Assembly: GCF_014196505.1 (NCBI RefSeq)
Contig: NZ_JACIDW010000012.1
Span: forward strand, 88,541 to 152,540
Direction of reading: 5' to 3'
DNA from: Rhizobium metallidurans
Lineage (GTDB): Bacteria; Pseudomonadota; Alphaproteobacteria; Rhizobiales; Rhizobiaceae
DNA length: 64,000 nt
Of this stretch, positions 9,998 through 18,458 are shown piece by piece. The notes under the pieces were generated by a model that was not told the DNA's origin, searched no databases, and saw only the letters and a list, made by a program, of their open reading frames with translations. The translations under genes were made by a program, and so were the position numbers. How positions within the stretch are numbered: the stretch's first letter is position 1; each line of letters opens with the position of its first letter.

Positions 9998-11083
9998 ATG
10001 CCTAATCGGATTCGGCGGTTGCTTGGCGGCGGCTGGCTTTGGGTCAGTGGCCTCGCGGCAACGCTACTTCTTGGTTGGTATCTGGCCCAACAGTTGGCCG
10101 AACCACCGCTGCCGACGGGTATTGTCTTCGCAAACGGTCGGATAGACGCTGTCGCCATCGACATCTCTGCCAATATCGGCGGCCGGATCGGGGCTATCGC
10201 GGTCGAAGAGGGGCAATCGGTCTCGGCTGGGCAAGTGCTCGTCAATATGGATACGCAGCAGCTTGAAGCTCAGCTGCGCGAGTTTCGGGCGCAACTTCAG
10301 CGCGGTCGGATCGCCCGGAGCGTTGCCGAAAGCGGTGTAGTCCAGGCCAAGGCAGAGTTTACGGCGACACGCGCAGTCGTCGCGCAGCGGCAGACGGAAC
10401 TCAATGCGTCGCAGCGCAGGTTCGACCGCTCCGAGCAACTCGCGCGCACCAACGCGATTTCCCAACAGGTTCTTGACGACGATCGGGCCCGGATGGAAGG
10501 CGCCAGTGCCGCGCTTGATGCCGCGCGGGCCCAGGTTGCGGCCGCGGAAGCAGGGATGGCGACCGCCCGTGCGCGGATCGTCGATGCGGACGCTGTCATC
10601 GAGGCGGCGGACGCCACGATCCAACGTATCCAGGTCGATATCAATGACAGCACGTTGCGTGCACCGCGAAGCGGGCGGATCCAGTATCTGGTGGCGCAGC
10701 CTGGCGAAGTCGTCGCCGGCGGGGGGCGAGTGCTCAACCTCATAGATCTGGCCGACGTCTACATGACGTTCTTTCTGCCGACAGCGCAGGCAGGGCGCCT
10801 GCGCTTGGGTGCGGAGGCCCGCATCGTGCTCGACACGGCGCCTGGTGTTGTCGTGCCCGCCACGGTGTCCTTTATTTCCGATCTTGCCCAATTCACGCCG
10901 CGCACAGTGGAAACTGCCGACGAGAGGCAAGGGTTGATGTTCCGCGTCCGCGCGCGCATCGCGCCTGAACTGCTGCTGAAATATTCCGACTACGTGAAGC
11001 CGGGTTTACCAGGGGTGGCCTATGTGCGGCTCGAGTCAGCCTCCGAATGGCCGCAACGTCTCGCCACGGGGCTTCTCGAATGA
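9998..11083 (+). CDS. HlyD-family membrane fusion protein of an ABC exporter
   Basis: This 361-residue protein would form the periplasmic adaptor of an ABC export system. It has one N-terminal membrane helix (WLWVSGLAATLLLGWYLA, about residues 13-30), then a biotinyl-lipoyl-like half motif (ISANIGGRIGAIAVEEGQSVSAGQVL), a long Ala/Glu/Gln/Arg-rich coiled coil (about 85-210), and the second half motif with TLRAPRSGRIQYLVAQPGEVV. This is the HlyD/EmrA pattern, closest to YhiI. The start ATG follows GGGAAACTGAACG. Its stop overlaps the ATG of the ATPase gene (ATGA), so they are co-translated. The substrate is not predictable. Confidence 0.9.
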   Translation: MPNRIRRLLGGGWLWVSGLAATLLLGWYLAQQLAEPPLPTGIVFANGRIDAVAIDISANIGGRIGAIAVEEGQSVSAGQVLVNMDTQQLEAQLREFRAQLQRGRIARSVAESGVVQAKAEFTATRAVVAQRQTELNASQRRFDRSEQLARTNAISQQVLDDDRARMEGASAALDAARAQVAAAEAGMATARARIVDADAVIEAADATIQRIQVDINDSTLRAPRSGRIQYLVAQPGEVVAGGGRVLNLIDLADVYMTFFLPTAQAGRLRLGAEARIVLDTAPGVVVPATVSFISDLAQFTPRTVETADERQGLMFRVRARIAPELLLKYSDYVKPGLPGVAYVRLESASEWPQRLATGLLE

Positions 11084-13857
11084 CGGACGACGTGCCGCCC
11101 GCCGTTGCCCGCCTGAAGGGTGTAAACCACGTCTTCGGCAAGACGCGCGCGCTGGACGGCGTGACGCTCGACTTTCCGGCCGGCGGCATCGTCGGCCTGA
11201 TCGGACCGGACGGCGTCGGCAAATCGACCTTGCTCTCGCTGGTTGCAGGCGCCCGCAAAGTGCAGAAGGGCCAAGTCGAAACCCTCGGAGCTGATATGCG
11301 AAGCGCGCGTCAGCGCCGCGCTGTCGGTCCGCGGATCGCCTATATGCCGCAGGGGCTGGGCAAAAACCTCTATCCGACGCTGTCCGTGTTCGAGAACATC
11401 GATTTCTTCGGACGTCTATTCGGGCATCACCGGCCGGTGCGCGAACGACGCATCGGCGAACTTCTGGCGGCGACGGGGCTCGACCCGTTCGCAAACCGCC
11501 CCGCGGGCAAGCTCTCGGGTGGTATGAAGCAGAAGCTCGGCCTCTGCTGCGCGCTCATCCACGATCCGGACCTTCTGATCCTCGACGAGCCGACCACCGG
11601 CGTCGATCCAATGGCGCGGCGCCAGTTCTGGACCCTGATCGATACGATCCGTGCCGACCGGCCCGGCATGGGAGTCATCGTCGCCACAGCCTATATGGAG
11701 GAAGCCGCACGTTTCGACTGGCTCGTGGCGATGGATGCCGGACAGGTCCTCGCCGCCGGCACGCCGGAGAGCCTAAAGCAGCTGACGGGGGCTTCCTCGC
11801 TGGACGAGGCTTTCATCGCCTTGATGCCGGAAGCCAAGCGCCGGCTTCATCGCAGCGTCGTCATCCCGCCACGCTCCTTGAGCGGCGACGACCAGCCGGC
11901 CATCGAAGCGGATGGCCTGACTATGCGATTCGGCGACTTCACTGCGGTCGACAAGGTCAGCTTCCGCATACCGCGCGGTGAGATCTTCGGGTTCCTGGGC
12001 TCCAACGGCTGCGGCAAGACCACGACGATGAAGATGCTGACCGGCCTCCTGCCGGCCACAGAGGGGACCGCACGCCTGTTCGGGCAACAGGTCGACGCCG
12101 GCAATATCGAGGCACGGCGCCGCGTCGGCTACATGTCGCAGTCGTTTTCCCTCTATTCCGAATTGACGGTCCGCCAGAACCTCGATCTGCACGCTCGGCT
12201 GTTCGATCTGCCTGCGCAGGACATTCCGGCACGCATCGACGAGATGACCCGACGCTTCGGGCTTTCCGAGGTCCTCGACACGTTACCCGCAGCCCTGCCG
12301 CTCGGCCTGACGCAACGCCTGTCGCTGGCGGTCGCCATGATCCACGCGCCCGAGATCCTGATCCTCGATGAACCGACGTCCGGTGTGGATCCGATTGCCC
12401 GCGACGCACTGTGGCAAAGTTTCGCCGACCTCTCGCGCAATGACGGCGTCACCATCTTTATCTCCACCCACTTCATGAGCGAGGCGGAGCGCTGCGACCG
12501 CATCTCGCTGATGCACGCCGGCAAGGTGCTGACCAGCGCCACACCGGCGGCTCTCATCAAGGCGAGCGGCAGCACGAACCTCGAGCAAGCGTTTGTCTAC
12601 TACCTGGAAGCAGCCATCTCGGGCGAGGATGGCCGCAATACTGCGGGGGCTGAGGGAGTAAAGACCCTCCGTCAGCCGGACCGGTCTTCACGCGGCGCGA
12701 CGGACGAGGCGGCGCGGGCGACGTCCGGCAGTCTCAGCACGCGACGTCTCTTGAGCTACGCGAGGCGAGAGACCCTCGAACTGCGCCGCGATCCGATCCG
12801 CGCCGCCTTCGCCTTTCTCGGCAGCATTCTTCTGCTCTTCGTGATCGGCTACGGCATCAGCACCGACGTCGAGGACCTTCCCTATGCGGTGCTCGATTAC
12901 GATCAGACCACGTTGAGCCGCGATTATACGCAGCAGATAGCAGGGTCGCGTTTCTTTTCCGAGCGCCCGCCGATATCCAGCCCCGCCGAGAGGGACCGGC
13001 GCATGCGCAGCGGCGAACTCAGCCTGGCCATCGAGATCCCGCTCGGATTCGCCCGCGATCTGTCTGCCGGCCGGGACGTCAGGATCGGTGCATGGATCGA
13101 CGGCGCTATGCCGGCGCGCGCCGAGACCGCTAAAGGTTATGTCGAAGGTCTGCACGCCTATTGGCTGGCGGAAAAGGCGAGGCAGCTAATTGGGTCGACA
13201 GCGCTAAAGGGAATCTTCGAACTGGAGCCTCGCTTCCGCTACAACCCCGCCCTTAAAAGCCTGATCGCCATTGTCCCGGCGGTCATCGCCCTGGTGCTTC
13301 TCTTCATCCCCACCATGCTGGCGACACTGTCGGTCGTCCGGGAAAAGGAAATGGGCTCGATCGTCAACCTTTACGTCACGCCGGTCTCGCGGCTGGAATT
13401 CTTGATCGGAAAGCAACTTCCCTATGTCGGTCTGGCCCTGATGAATACTGTGACCCTAATGATGTTCGCTGTCTTCGTACAGGGTGTGCCGTTCACGGGC
13501 AGCCTCGTCGCCTTCGCCGCCGGGGCGTTGCTCTATGCCTTTGCATCGACCGGGCTCGGTCTGTTGATCTCCAGCTTCATGAACAGCCAGATCGCAGCGA
13601 CCTTTCTCGCTACGCTTGCGACGATGATGCTTGCAGTCGAGTATTCCGGCATGCTCGATCCAATCTCGTCCATGGAGGGATCGGCGGCGCTGATCGGGTC
13701 GATCAATCCGGCGACACACTTCGTCACGATCGCGCGCGGTACATTCTCAAAGGGGCTTGGGCTCGCGGAACTGCGAGACGCGTACGTGCCCTTGCTCGTT
13801 GCGGCTCCGGTATTGCTTGGCCTCAGCGTCCTTTTGTTGCGCAAGCAGGCGCGATAG
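11080..13857 (+). CDS. rbbA: RbbA-type fused ABC transporter (two ATPase domains plus ABC-2 membrane domain)
   Basis: The 925-residue chain has a first ATPase domain with Walker A GPDGVGKST (residues 42-50) and signature LSGGMKQ, a second with GSNGCGKTT, and a C-terminal ABC-2 membrane domain with about six helices beginning near RDPIRAAFAFLGSILLLFVIGYG. This order is that of E. coli RbbA (YhiH), described as a ribosome-associated ATPase but in context more likely a transporter. The second domain's signature, LPLGLTQRLSLA, lacks the canonical LSGG, so the two sites are asymmetric. The start at 11080 makes an ATGA overlap with the HlyD stop. yhhJ follows 2 bp later. Confidence 0.88.
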   Translation: MTDDVPPAVARLKGVNHVFGKTRALDGVTLDFPAGGIVGLIGPDGVGKSTLLSLVAGARKVQKGQVETLGADMRSARQRRAVGPRIAYMPQGLGKNLYPTLSVFENIDFFGRLFGHHRPVRERRIGELLAATGLDPFANRPAGKLSGGMKQKLGLCCALIHDPDLLILDEPTTGVDPMARRQFWTLIDTIRADRPGMGVIVATAYMEEAARFDWLVAMDAGQVLAAGTPESLKQLTGASSLDEAFIALMPEAKRRLHRSVVIPPRSLSGDDQPAIEADGLTMRFGDFTAVDKVSFRIPRGEIFGFLGSNGCGKTTTMKMLTGLLPATEGTARLFGQQVDAGNIEARRRVGYMSQSFSLYSELTVRQNLDLHARLFDLPAQDIPARIDEMTRRFGLSEVLDTLPAALPLGLTQRLSLAVAMIHAPEILILDEPTSGVDPIARDALWQSFADLSRNDGVTIFISTHFMSEAERCDRISLMHAGKVLTSATPAALIKASGSTNLEQAFVYYLEAAISGEDGRNTAGAEGVKTLRQPDRSSRGATDEAARATSGSLSTRRLLSYARRETLELRRDPIRAAFAFLGSILLLFVIGYGISTDVEDLPYAVLDYDQTTLSRDYTQQIAGSRFFSERPPISSPAERDRRMRSGELSLAIEIPLGFARDLSAGRDVRIGAWIDGAMPARAETAKGYVEGLHAYWLAEKARQLIGSTALKGIFELEPRFRYNPALKSLIAIVPAVIALVLLFIPTMLATLSVVREKEMGSIVNLYVTPVSRLEFLIGKQLPYVGLALMNTVTLMMFAVFVQGVPFTGSLVAFAAGALLYAFASTGLGLLISSFMNSQIAATFLATLATMMLAVEYSGMLDPISSMEGSAALIGSINPATHFVTIARGTFSKGLGLAELRDAYVPLLVAAPVLLGLSVLLLRKQAR

Positions 13858-13859
13858 CC

Positions 13860-14973
13860 ATGCGGATATCCACCACCTGGCGTCTGGGCATCAAGGAATT
13901 GTGGGGATTAGCGCGCAATCCGGCGCTGCTGCTACTGATCGTCTGGGCGTTCACCGCACAGATCTACGCCGCCGCAACCGTCATGCCGGAAGTGCTCAGC
14001 AAGGCGCCGATTTCCATCGTGGACGAGGACCGGTCCCCGCTGTCCTCGCGCATTGCCGCTGCCTTCTACCCGCCGCAGTTCAATCCGCCGCAGTTGATCT
14101 CCCTTTCGCAGATGGACGGCCGCATGGATGCTGGCCTCGATACCTTCGCCCTGGTCATCCCGCCGGGGTTCCAGCGCGACGTGCTGGCGGGGAGCACGCC
14201 GGCTATCCAGCTCAATGTCGACGCCACGCGCATGGCCCAGGCCTTTGCCGGCGCCGGCTACGTCCAGGCAATCGTTTTCCGGCGAGGTCGAGGAATTTGT
14301 ACGGCGTTATCGGGCGGTTGAGGCCGCGCCCATCGAACTCGTCCTGCGCGCCCGCTTCAATCCGGGCCTCGATCCGAACTGGTACGGGGCGATGATGGAG
14401 GTGGTAAACAACGTTTCGCTGCTTTCGATCATCCTTGCCGGCGCGTTCTTGATCAGGGAACGCGAGCGCGGCACGATCGAGCATCTGCTCGTCATGCCCG
14501 TCACGCCGACCGAGATCATGATCGGCAAGATGTGGCCCACAGCGCTCGTCGTCTTCGTCGCCGCCCTCCTGGCCATCGTGGTGGTCATCCGGATATGGCT
14601 GGCCATTCCGGTCGCCGGTTCGCTCTGGCTGCTCATGCTGGGGCTCGCTCTGCAGCTTTTTGCCACCACCTCGCTCGGCATCCTGCTTGCCACGCTCGCC
14701 GGTTCGATGCCGCAGTTCGGCCTCCTCTTGATGCTCGTTCTTTTCCCGCTCCAGGTTCTGGCCGGCGGCACGACGCCCGTGGAGAGCATGCCGGATTTCG
14801 TGAGGATTCCGATGATGGCCGCGCCGGACACGCACTTCGTGGCACTGGCGAGAGCGGTCCTTTTTCGCGGCGCCGGGCTCGAAGTCATCTGGCCGCAAAT
14901 CCTCGCCCTCGTTGCCATCGGCTTGGCCTTTTTCGTCTTGTCGCGATGGCGGTTCAGACGATTTCTAAGGTGA
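13860..14973 (+). pseudogene. yhhJ: YhhJ-type ABC-2 permease, frameshifted
   Basis: The partner permease of RbbA is split over two frames. Frame one runs from ATG 13860 (MRISTTWRLGIKELWGLARNP) through the extracytoplasmic domain to ...AGAGYVQAI; frame two carries on with SGEVEEFVRRYRAVEAAPIEL and the five C-terminal membrane helices to 14973. The change lies at a run of four T at 14275-14278. Removing one T gives V-S-G-E and restores a single reading frame of about 370 codons. This is either a recent inactivating insertion or a base-calling error in a homopolymer. No other damage is seen, so functional loss is not certain. Confidence 0.85.
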
Positions 14974-15121
14974 GGTAGATCGGCCACCGATCCCAGTTCA
15001 AGCTGATGGGAAAACTGACCGTAAACTTACCTGTTCTCCAACGTTATCATGATAGCGGCCTGTCGAGGCTGCCGGTAACACCTCGGACTTCCTGCTCTGG
15101 ATGATCCGTCCGCAAGTTTTA

Positions 15122-15135
15122 TTGATGTTGGTCAA
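15122..15135 (+). promoter_or_regulatory. FNR/FixK-type box upstream of the DUF2934-glgP group
   Basis: TTGAT-GTTG-GTCAA matches 9 of 10 bases of TTGAT-N4-ATCAA. Its centre is 70 bp before the ATG at 15199. The rest of the 225-bp gap after yhhJ holds no gene. Confidence 0.75.
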
Positions 15136-15198
15136 TGAACGGGGTGTTTGTGCATTCTACTCTGTTGTCGCCAGCTCAGAATCGTAAAGGAGAAAACT

Positions 15199-15396
15199 AT
15201 GTCCACCATCGAGTCTGTTTCAGATCGAGAGTCTTTGAAACGGCGTATTGAGATGCGCGCATACGACATCTGGCTTCACGAAGGCTGCCAGCATGGCCAC
15301 GATCTAGGCCATTGGCTGAAAGCCGAATCCGAACTTGCGGCGGCGGCTGCGCCAGAGAACACAGAAGGGCAGTCGCCCTCCAGAGACAAGAAATAA
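15199..15396 (+). CDS. Small DUF2934-family protein
   Basis: A 65-residue soluble protein with the core RRIEMRAYDIWLHEGCQHGHDLGHWLKAESEL, which is the DUF2934 pattern (RAYxIWxxEGxPxGxDLxHWLxAExE). The function of the family is unknown; in rhizobia it is often found beside stress and glycogen genes. The start at 15199 is supported by AAAGGAG seven bases before it; an in-frame ATG 17 codons upstream has no such site. The FNR-type box 70 bp upstream suggests low-oxygen induction. It may lead an operon with glgP. Confidence 0.88.
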   Translation: MSTIESVSDRESLKRRIEMRAYDIWLHEGCQHGHDLGHWLKAESELAAAAAPENTEGQSPSRDKK

Positions 15397-15399
15397 CGA

Positions 15400-15754
15400 A
15401 TGCGCTCCTTCTCCGAAGGACCGAATCCCAAGGAGAAGGATATCTTCCGCTACTGGAGGCCGCAAGGACGGCTTCGATCGTCGTGGGTCGGGGGCGAGAA
15501 AATCCCAGTCGCGCTGCCTCCGGCACCGAACTTTTCGCTTATCTCGATCTACACGGCGTTCGTGCCGAGGTCGAACAGATTTCGGCATAAAATGGTGGTG
15601 TCGCGGAGACTCCGCGCCGATACGTCACGAACGAAGGGCTCGACATGATTGTAATAGGTGCCTTCGTATATTCACGCTTTCTACAGGAAGATCTGGGGGC
15701 GTTACCCGGTCGCTCCTCAAGAGCAGTCCCGTGCCGTTGCTAACGGCCCACTGA
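15400..15754 (+). pseudogene. Remnant of a universal stress protein
   Basis: Three frames each carry a piece of the C-terminal UspA domain in the right order: YLPLLEAARTASIVVGRG...AYLDLHGVRAEVEQIS (to 15587), then GVAET...LDMIVIGAFVYSRFLQEDL (about 15597-15710), then GVTRSLLKSSPVPLLTAH to the stop at 15754. Compared with the intact paralogue at 20312-21136, which ends GAYGHSRLRERLFGGVTRSMIETPPLPLLMAR, the N-terminal half is missing and at least two frameshifts have occurred. It lies in the 370-bp gap before glgP, and no other gene is visible there. Confidence 0.75.
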
Positions 15755-15767
15755 CGCATCAACCGCA

Positions 15768-17501
15768 ATGCGGCAATCGCAGCCGCCGCGACGGTTCCAG
15801 GAGAGACTTTTGGACATCCTTCATCGTGCTATACGCCGCGCCCACATCGCCTATTTCTCGATGGAGATAGCGCTACAGCCTGAAATCCACACCTATAGCG
15901 GCGGCCTCGGCGTGCTGGCAGGCGACACAGCCCGTTCGGCAGCCGATCTCGATTTGCCGATGGTATTTGTCACGCTGATCAGCCGGCAGGGATATGTCCG
16001 CCAGCAGATCGGCGATGATTACGCTCAAGTCAGCCTACCCGATCCGTGGTCGCCCCAGGATTGGGCGAGGCCGTTGCCGCACATGGTTGCCGTGGTGATC
16101 GAAGGGCGCACGGTCTGGGTGCGCCCTTGGCTCTACGCCCTTACGTGTCCGCTCGGGCACGCTGTCCCGGTCATTCTGCTGGACACGGACCTCGAGCAGA
16201 ATGCCGCTGAAGATCGACGGATCACCGACCGGCTCTATGGTGGCGATGCCGCCTACAGACTCAAGCAGGAGATCATCTTGGGCATCGGCGGGCAAAAGCT
16301 CCTGCGCGTCCTCGGCTTCGACATCAGGACGTATCACCTCAACGAGGGGCATGCCGCTCTTCTGACATTGCCGCTGCTTCGGGCGACACAACGGCCGGAC
16401 CCACGGCCCTCCGATCCAAATGAAATTTATGATGTCGCGGCAGTTCGCGACCGCTGCGTATTCACCACCCATACGCCGGTCGAAGCCGGGTTCGACAAGT
16501 TCGACTACGATCTGGTACGCCGCCTGCTCGGCGAGTATGTCCCGCTGGATGCGCTGAAGGCGCTTGCCGGTCCCGACCAACTCAACATGACGCGGTTAGC
16601 GCTGAATCTCAGCAGTTATGTCAACGGCGTGGCGCGCCGGCACGCGGAAACGACGCGTTCGCTTTTCCCCGGCTACGCAATCTCTTCGATTACCAATGGC
16701 GTACATGTCCATCGCTGGACGCAAGCCGAGATCGGCAAGCTGCACGACCGCATGGCGCCCAATTGGGGGCACGAACCGGAGGTGCTCGCTTTTGCGGACA
16801 GGCTCGAAGATCAGCCATTCTGGGAAGCGCATCAGCGGATCAAGGCAGCGCTGGTTACTCGCATCGCCGAGACGACTGGCAAGCAGTTTCGAGTCGACGT
16901 CCCACTGATCGGCTATGCGCGCCGGATGACGGCCTATAAGCGGCCAGAACTTCTGTTTTCGGACATAGAGCGGTTGAAGGAACTAGCGCGTAGGCAACCC
17001 TTTCAGATCGTCCTTGCAGGATTGGCACATCCGAGCGATCGCGGTGGACAGGAGGCGATCCAGGCGATCGGCGCTCACGTCGCGGCCCTCGACGGCACGA
17101 TCCCTGCAGCGTTTCTGTCCGGCTACAATCTCGACCTGGCTGGCGCACTGGTCGCCGGTTGCGACATCTGGCTCAACACGCCGCTGCCGCCGCTCGAGGC
17201 GTCTGGAACCAGCGGCATGAAGGCGGCGCTCAACGGTGCGCTCAATCTCAGCATACTCGACGGCTGGTGGGTCGAAGGCTGCATCGAGGGCGTGACCGGC
17301 TGGTCGATCGATCATGACCCCAAAAGGCCAAACGACGCGGCTCCGCTCTACGACAAGCTGCAAGAAGTCGTGCTCCCGCTTTACTATAATGACCGGGCCC
17401 GTTGGACATGGATGATGAAACAGTCGATCAGCAAGATCGGATCCTCGTTCAGCAGTCACCGGATGCTTCGCCGTTACGCAACCGAAGCTTACATGCGTTA
17501 A
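15768..17501 (+). CDS. glgP: Alpha-glucan (glycogen) phosphorylase, short GT35 type
   Basis: It releases glucose-1-phosphate from glycogen using phosphate and pyridoxal phosphate. The 577-residue chain is of the short TIGR02094-like form, not the 800-residue E. coli form. Visible landmarks are AYFSMEIALQPEIHTYSGGLGVLAGD near the N-terminus, YHLNEGHAALL, ITNGVHVHRWT, YARRMTAYKRPELLF and the cofactor-lysine motif EASGTSGMKAALNGALNLS. The ATG at 15768 has a poor ribosome site; the TTG at 15810 follows AGGAGAGA and may be the true start, which would still keep the AYFSMEI motif. In this island it would feed sugar phosphates to the phosphoketolase route. Confidence 0.92.
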   Translation: MRQSQPPRRFQERLLDILHRAIRRAHIAYFSMEIALQPEIHTYSGGLGVLAGDTARSAADLDLPMVFVTLISRQGYVRQQIGDDYAQVSLPDPWSPQDWARPLPHMVAVVIEGRTVWVRPWLYALTCPLGHAVPVILLDTDLEQNAAEDRRITDRLYGGDAAYRLKQEIILGIGGQKLLRVLGFDIRTYHLNEGHAALLTLPLLRATQRPDPRPSDPNEIYDVAAVRDRCVFTTHTPVEAGFDKFDYDLVRRLLGEYVPLDALKALAGPDQLNMTRLALNLSSYVNGVARRHAETTRSLFPGYAISSITNGVHVHRWTQAEIGKLHDRMAPNWGHEPEVLAFADRLEDQPFWEAHQRIKAALVTRIAETTGKQFRVDVPLIGYARRMTAYKRPELLFSDIERLKELARRQPFQIVLAGLAHPSDRGGQEAIQAIGAHVAALDGTIPAAFLSGYNLDLAGALVAGCDIWLNTPLPPLEASGTSGMKAALNGALNLSILDGWWVEGCIEGVTGWSIDHDPKRPNDAAPLYDKLQEVVLPLYYNDRARWTWMMKQSISKIGSSFSSHRMLRRYATEAYMR

Positions 17502-17514
17502 GAGGGCAGTTGCG

Positions 17515-18162
17515 ATGCGCGTACGTGACCTTATGACCGTCGATCCTATCACCGTAAGCCCAGATCACAGTGTCTGGCATGCAGCACATATCATGCTGAG
17601 CCAACGAGTCAGTGGCTTGCCCGTCCTCGATAGCGATCTGTCACTCGTCGGCATCGTCACAGAAGGCGATCTCCTGCGCCGCACCGAACTGGGCAATGCG
17701 GCCATAGTCGCCGGAGTGGATGCGCCGCCGGATCCGGCGATGTTTTATCTCAAGAGCCGAAGCTGGCGCGTCGGCGACGTGATGTCGACGAAGGTTGTGA
17801 TGGTCGAAGAGGATACGCCGATTGGTACCGCCGCCATGCTCCTCGGCGTACATCGCATCAAACGCCTTCCCGTACAGCGGGATGGGCGGCTAGTGGGTAT
17901 CGTCAGCCGGGCAGATCTGTTGAGCATCGTGTCGGCCGGTAAACCCGATGCCGAGGTCCGAGGGGATGAGGCCGTTCGGCGGGCTCTGGCAGCTCGGCTT
18001 CAGGAGGCCGCTTCTGTCCTGACGCGTCAGCCGGGATACTATGTCGAGGCCGGTGCGGTCCGCGTAGTAGGAGTGATGGCGTCGGCGTCGGAGATCGATG
18101 TGGTGCGCATGATCGTCGAGAGCGTCGCGGGTCCGGGCTTCAAGGATGAGCTGAAGCTGTAG
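17515..18162 (+). CDS. Tandem CBS-domain protein with C-terminal BON-like domain
   Basis: A 215-residue cytoplasmic protein. Two CBS domains are clear: MTVDPITVSPDHSVWHAAHI with GLPVLDSDLSLVGIVTEGDLLRR, and MSTKVVMVEEDTPIGTAAMLL with RLPVQRDGRLVGIVSRADLL. The last 60 residues (AVRRALAARLQEA...GAVRVVGVMASASEIDVVRMIVESVAGPG) resemble a BON domain. Such proteins bind adenine nucleotides and act as energy sensors; the target is unknown. It starts 13 bp after glgP and is probably in the same operon. Confidence 0.88.
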   Translation: MRVRDLMTVDPITVSPDHSVWHAAHIMLSQRVSGLPVLDSDLSLVGIVTEGDLLRRTELGNAAIVAGVDAPPDPAMFYLKSRSWRVGDVMSTKVVMVEEDTPIGTAAMLLGVHRIKRLPVQRDGRLVGIVSRADLLSIVSAGKPDAEVRGDEAVRRALAARLQEAASVLTRQPGYYVEAGAVRVVGVMASASEIDVVRMIVESVAGPGFKDELKL

Positions 18163-18346
18163 ACCGACAGTAATCGCGCCGCCGGCGAAAACACAGCCTT
18201 TGATCAAGCGACAACCGCCCCCCGTTTCGGCAACTCTCACCCCGCGCACTCAGGATCCCAATAGTCGGCCGCGCGGGCACTTCTGGACCTTCGATCAGGT
18301 AGTTCGGCATGAGCCGAAGATGTTGGGTGATAACGTTCGCATCGCA

Positions 18347-18360
18347 TTGACCAAAGTCAA
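18347..18360 (+). promoter_or_regulatory. FNR/FixK-type box upstream of the ADH-GNAT gene
   Basis: TTGAC-CAAA-GTCAA is a perfect inverted repeat and matches the TTGAN-N4-NTCAA pattern. Its centre is 105 bp before the ATG at 18459. Confidence 0.75.
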
Positions 18361-18372
18361 AGATGCCCTTGT

Positions 18373-18396
18373 GTCAAACTGTCAAACTGTCAAACT
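18373..18396 (+). repeat. Three tandem copies of the 8-mer GTCAAACT
   Basis: Three perfect head-to-tail copies start 13 bp after the FNR-type box and end 63 bp before the ADH-GNAT start. Each copy contains GTCAA, the right half of the box. They would lie in the core promoter or leader. Function unknown. Confidence 0.8.
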
Positions 18397-18458
18397 GCGA
18401 GCGAAGACGCGCGATCGGATTAACAGTGTCGCGTTACTCAACATCAGGAGCATTTTTC

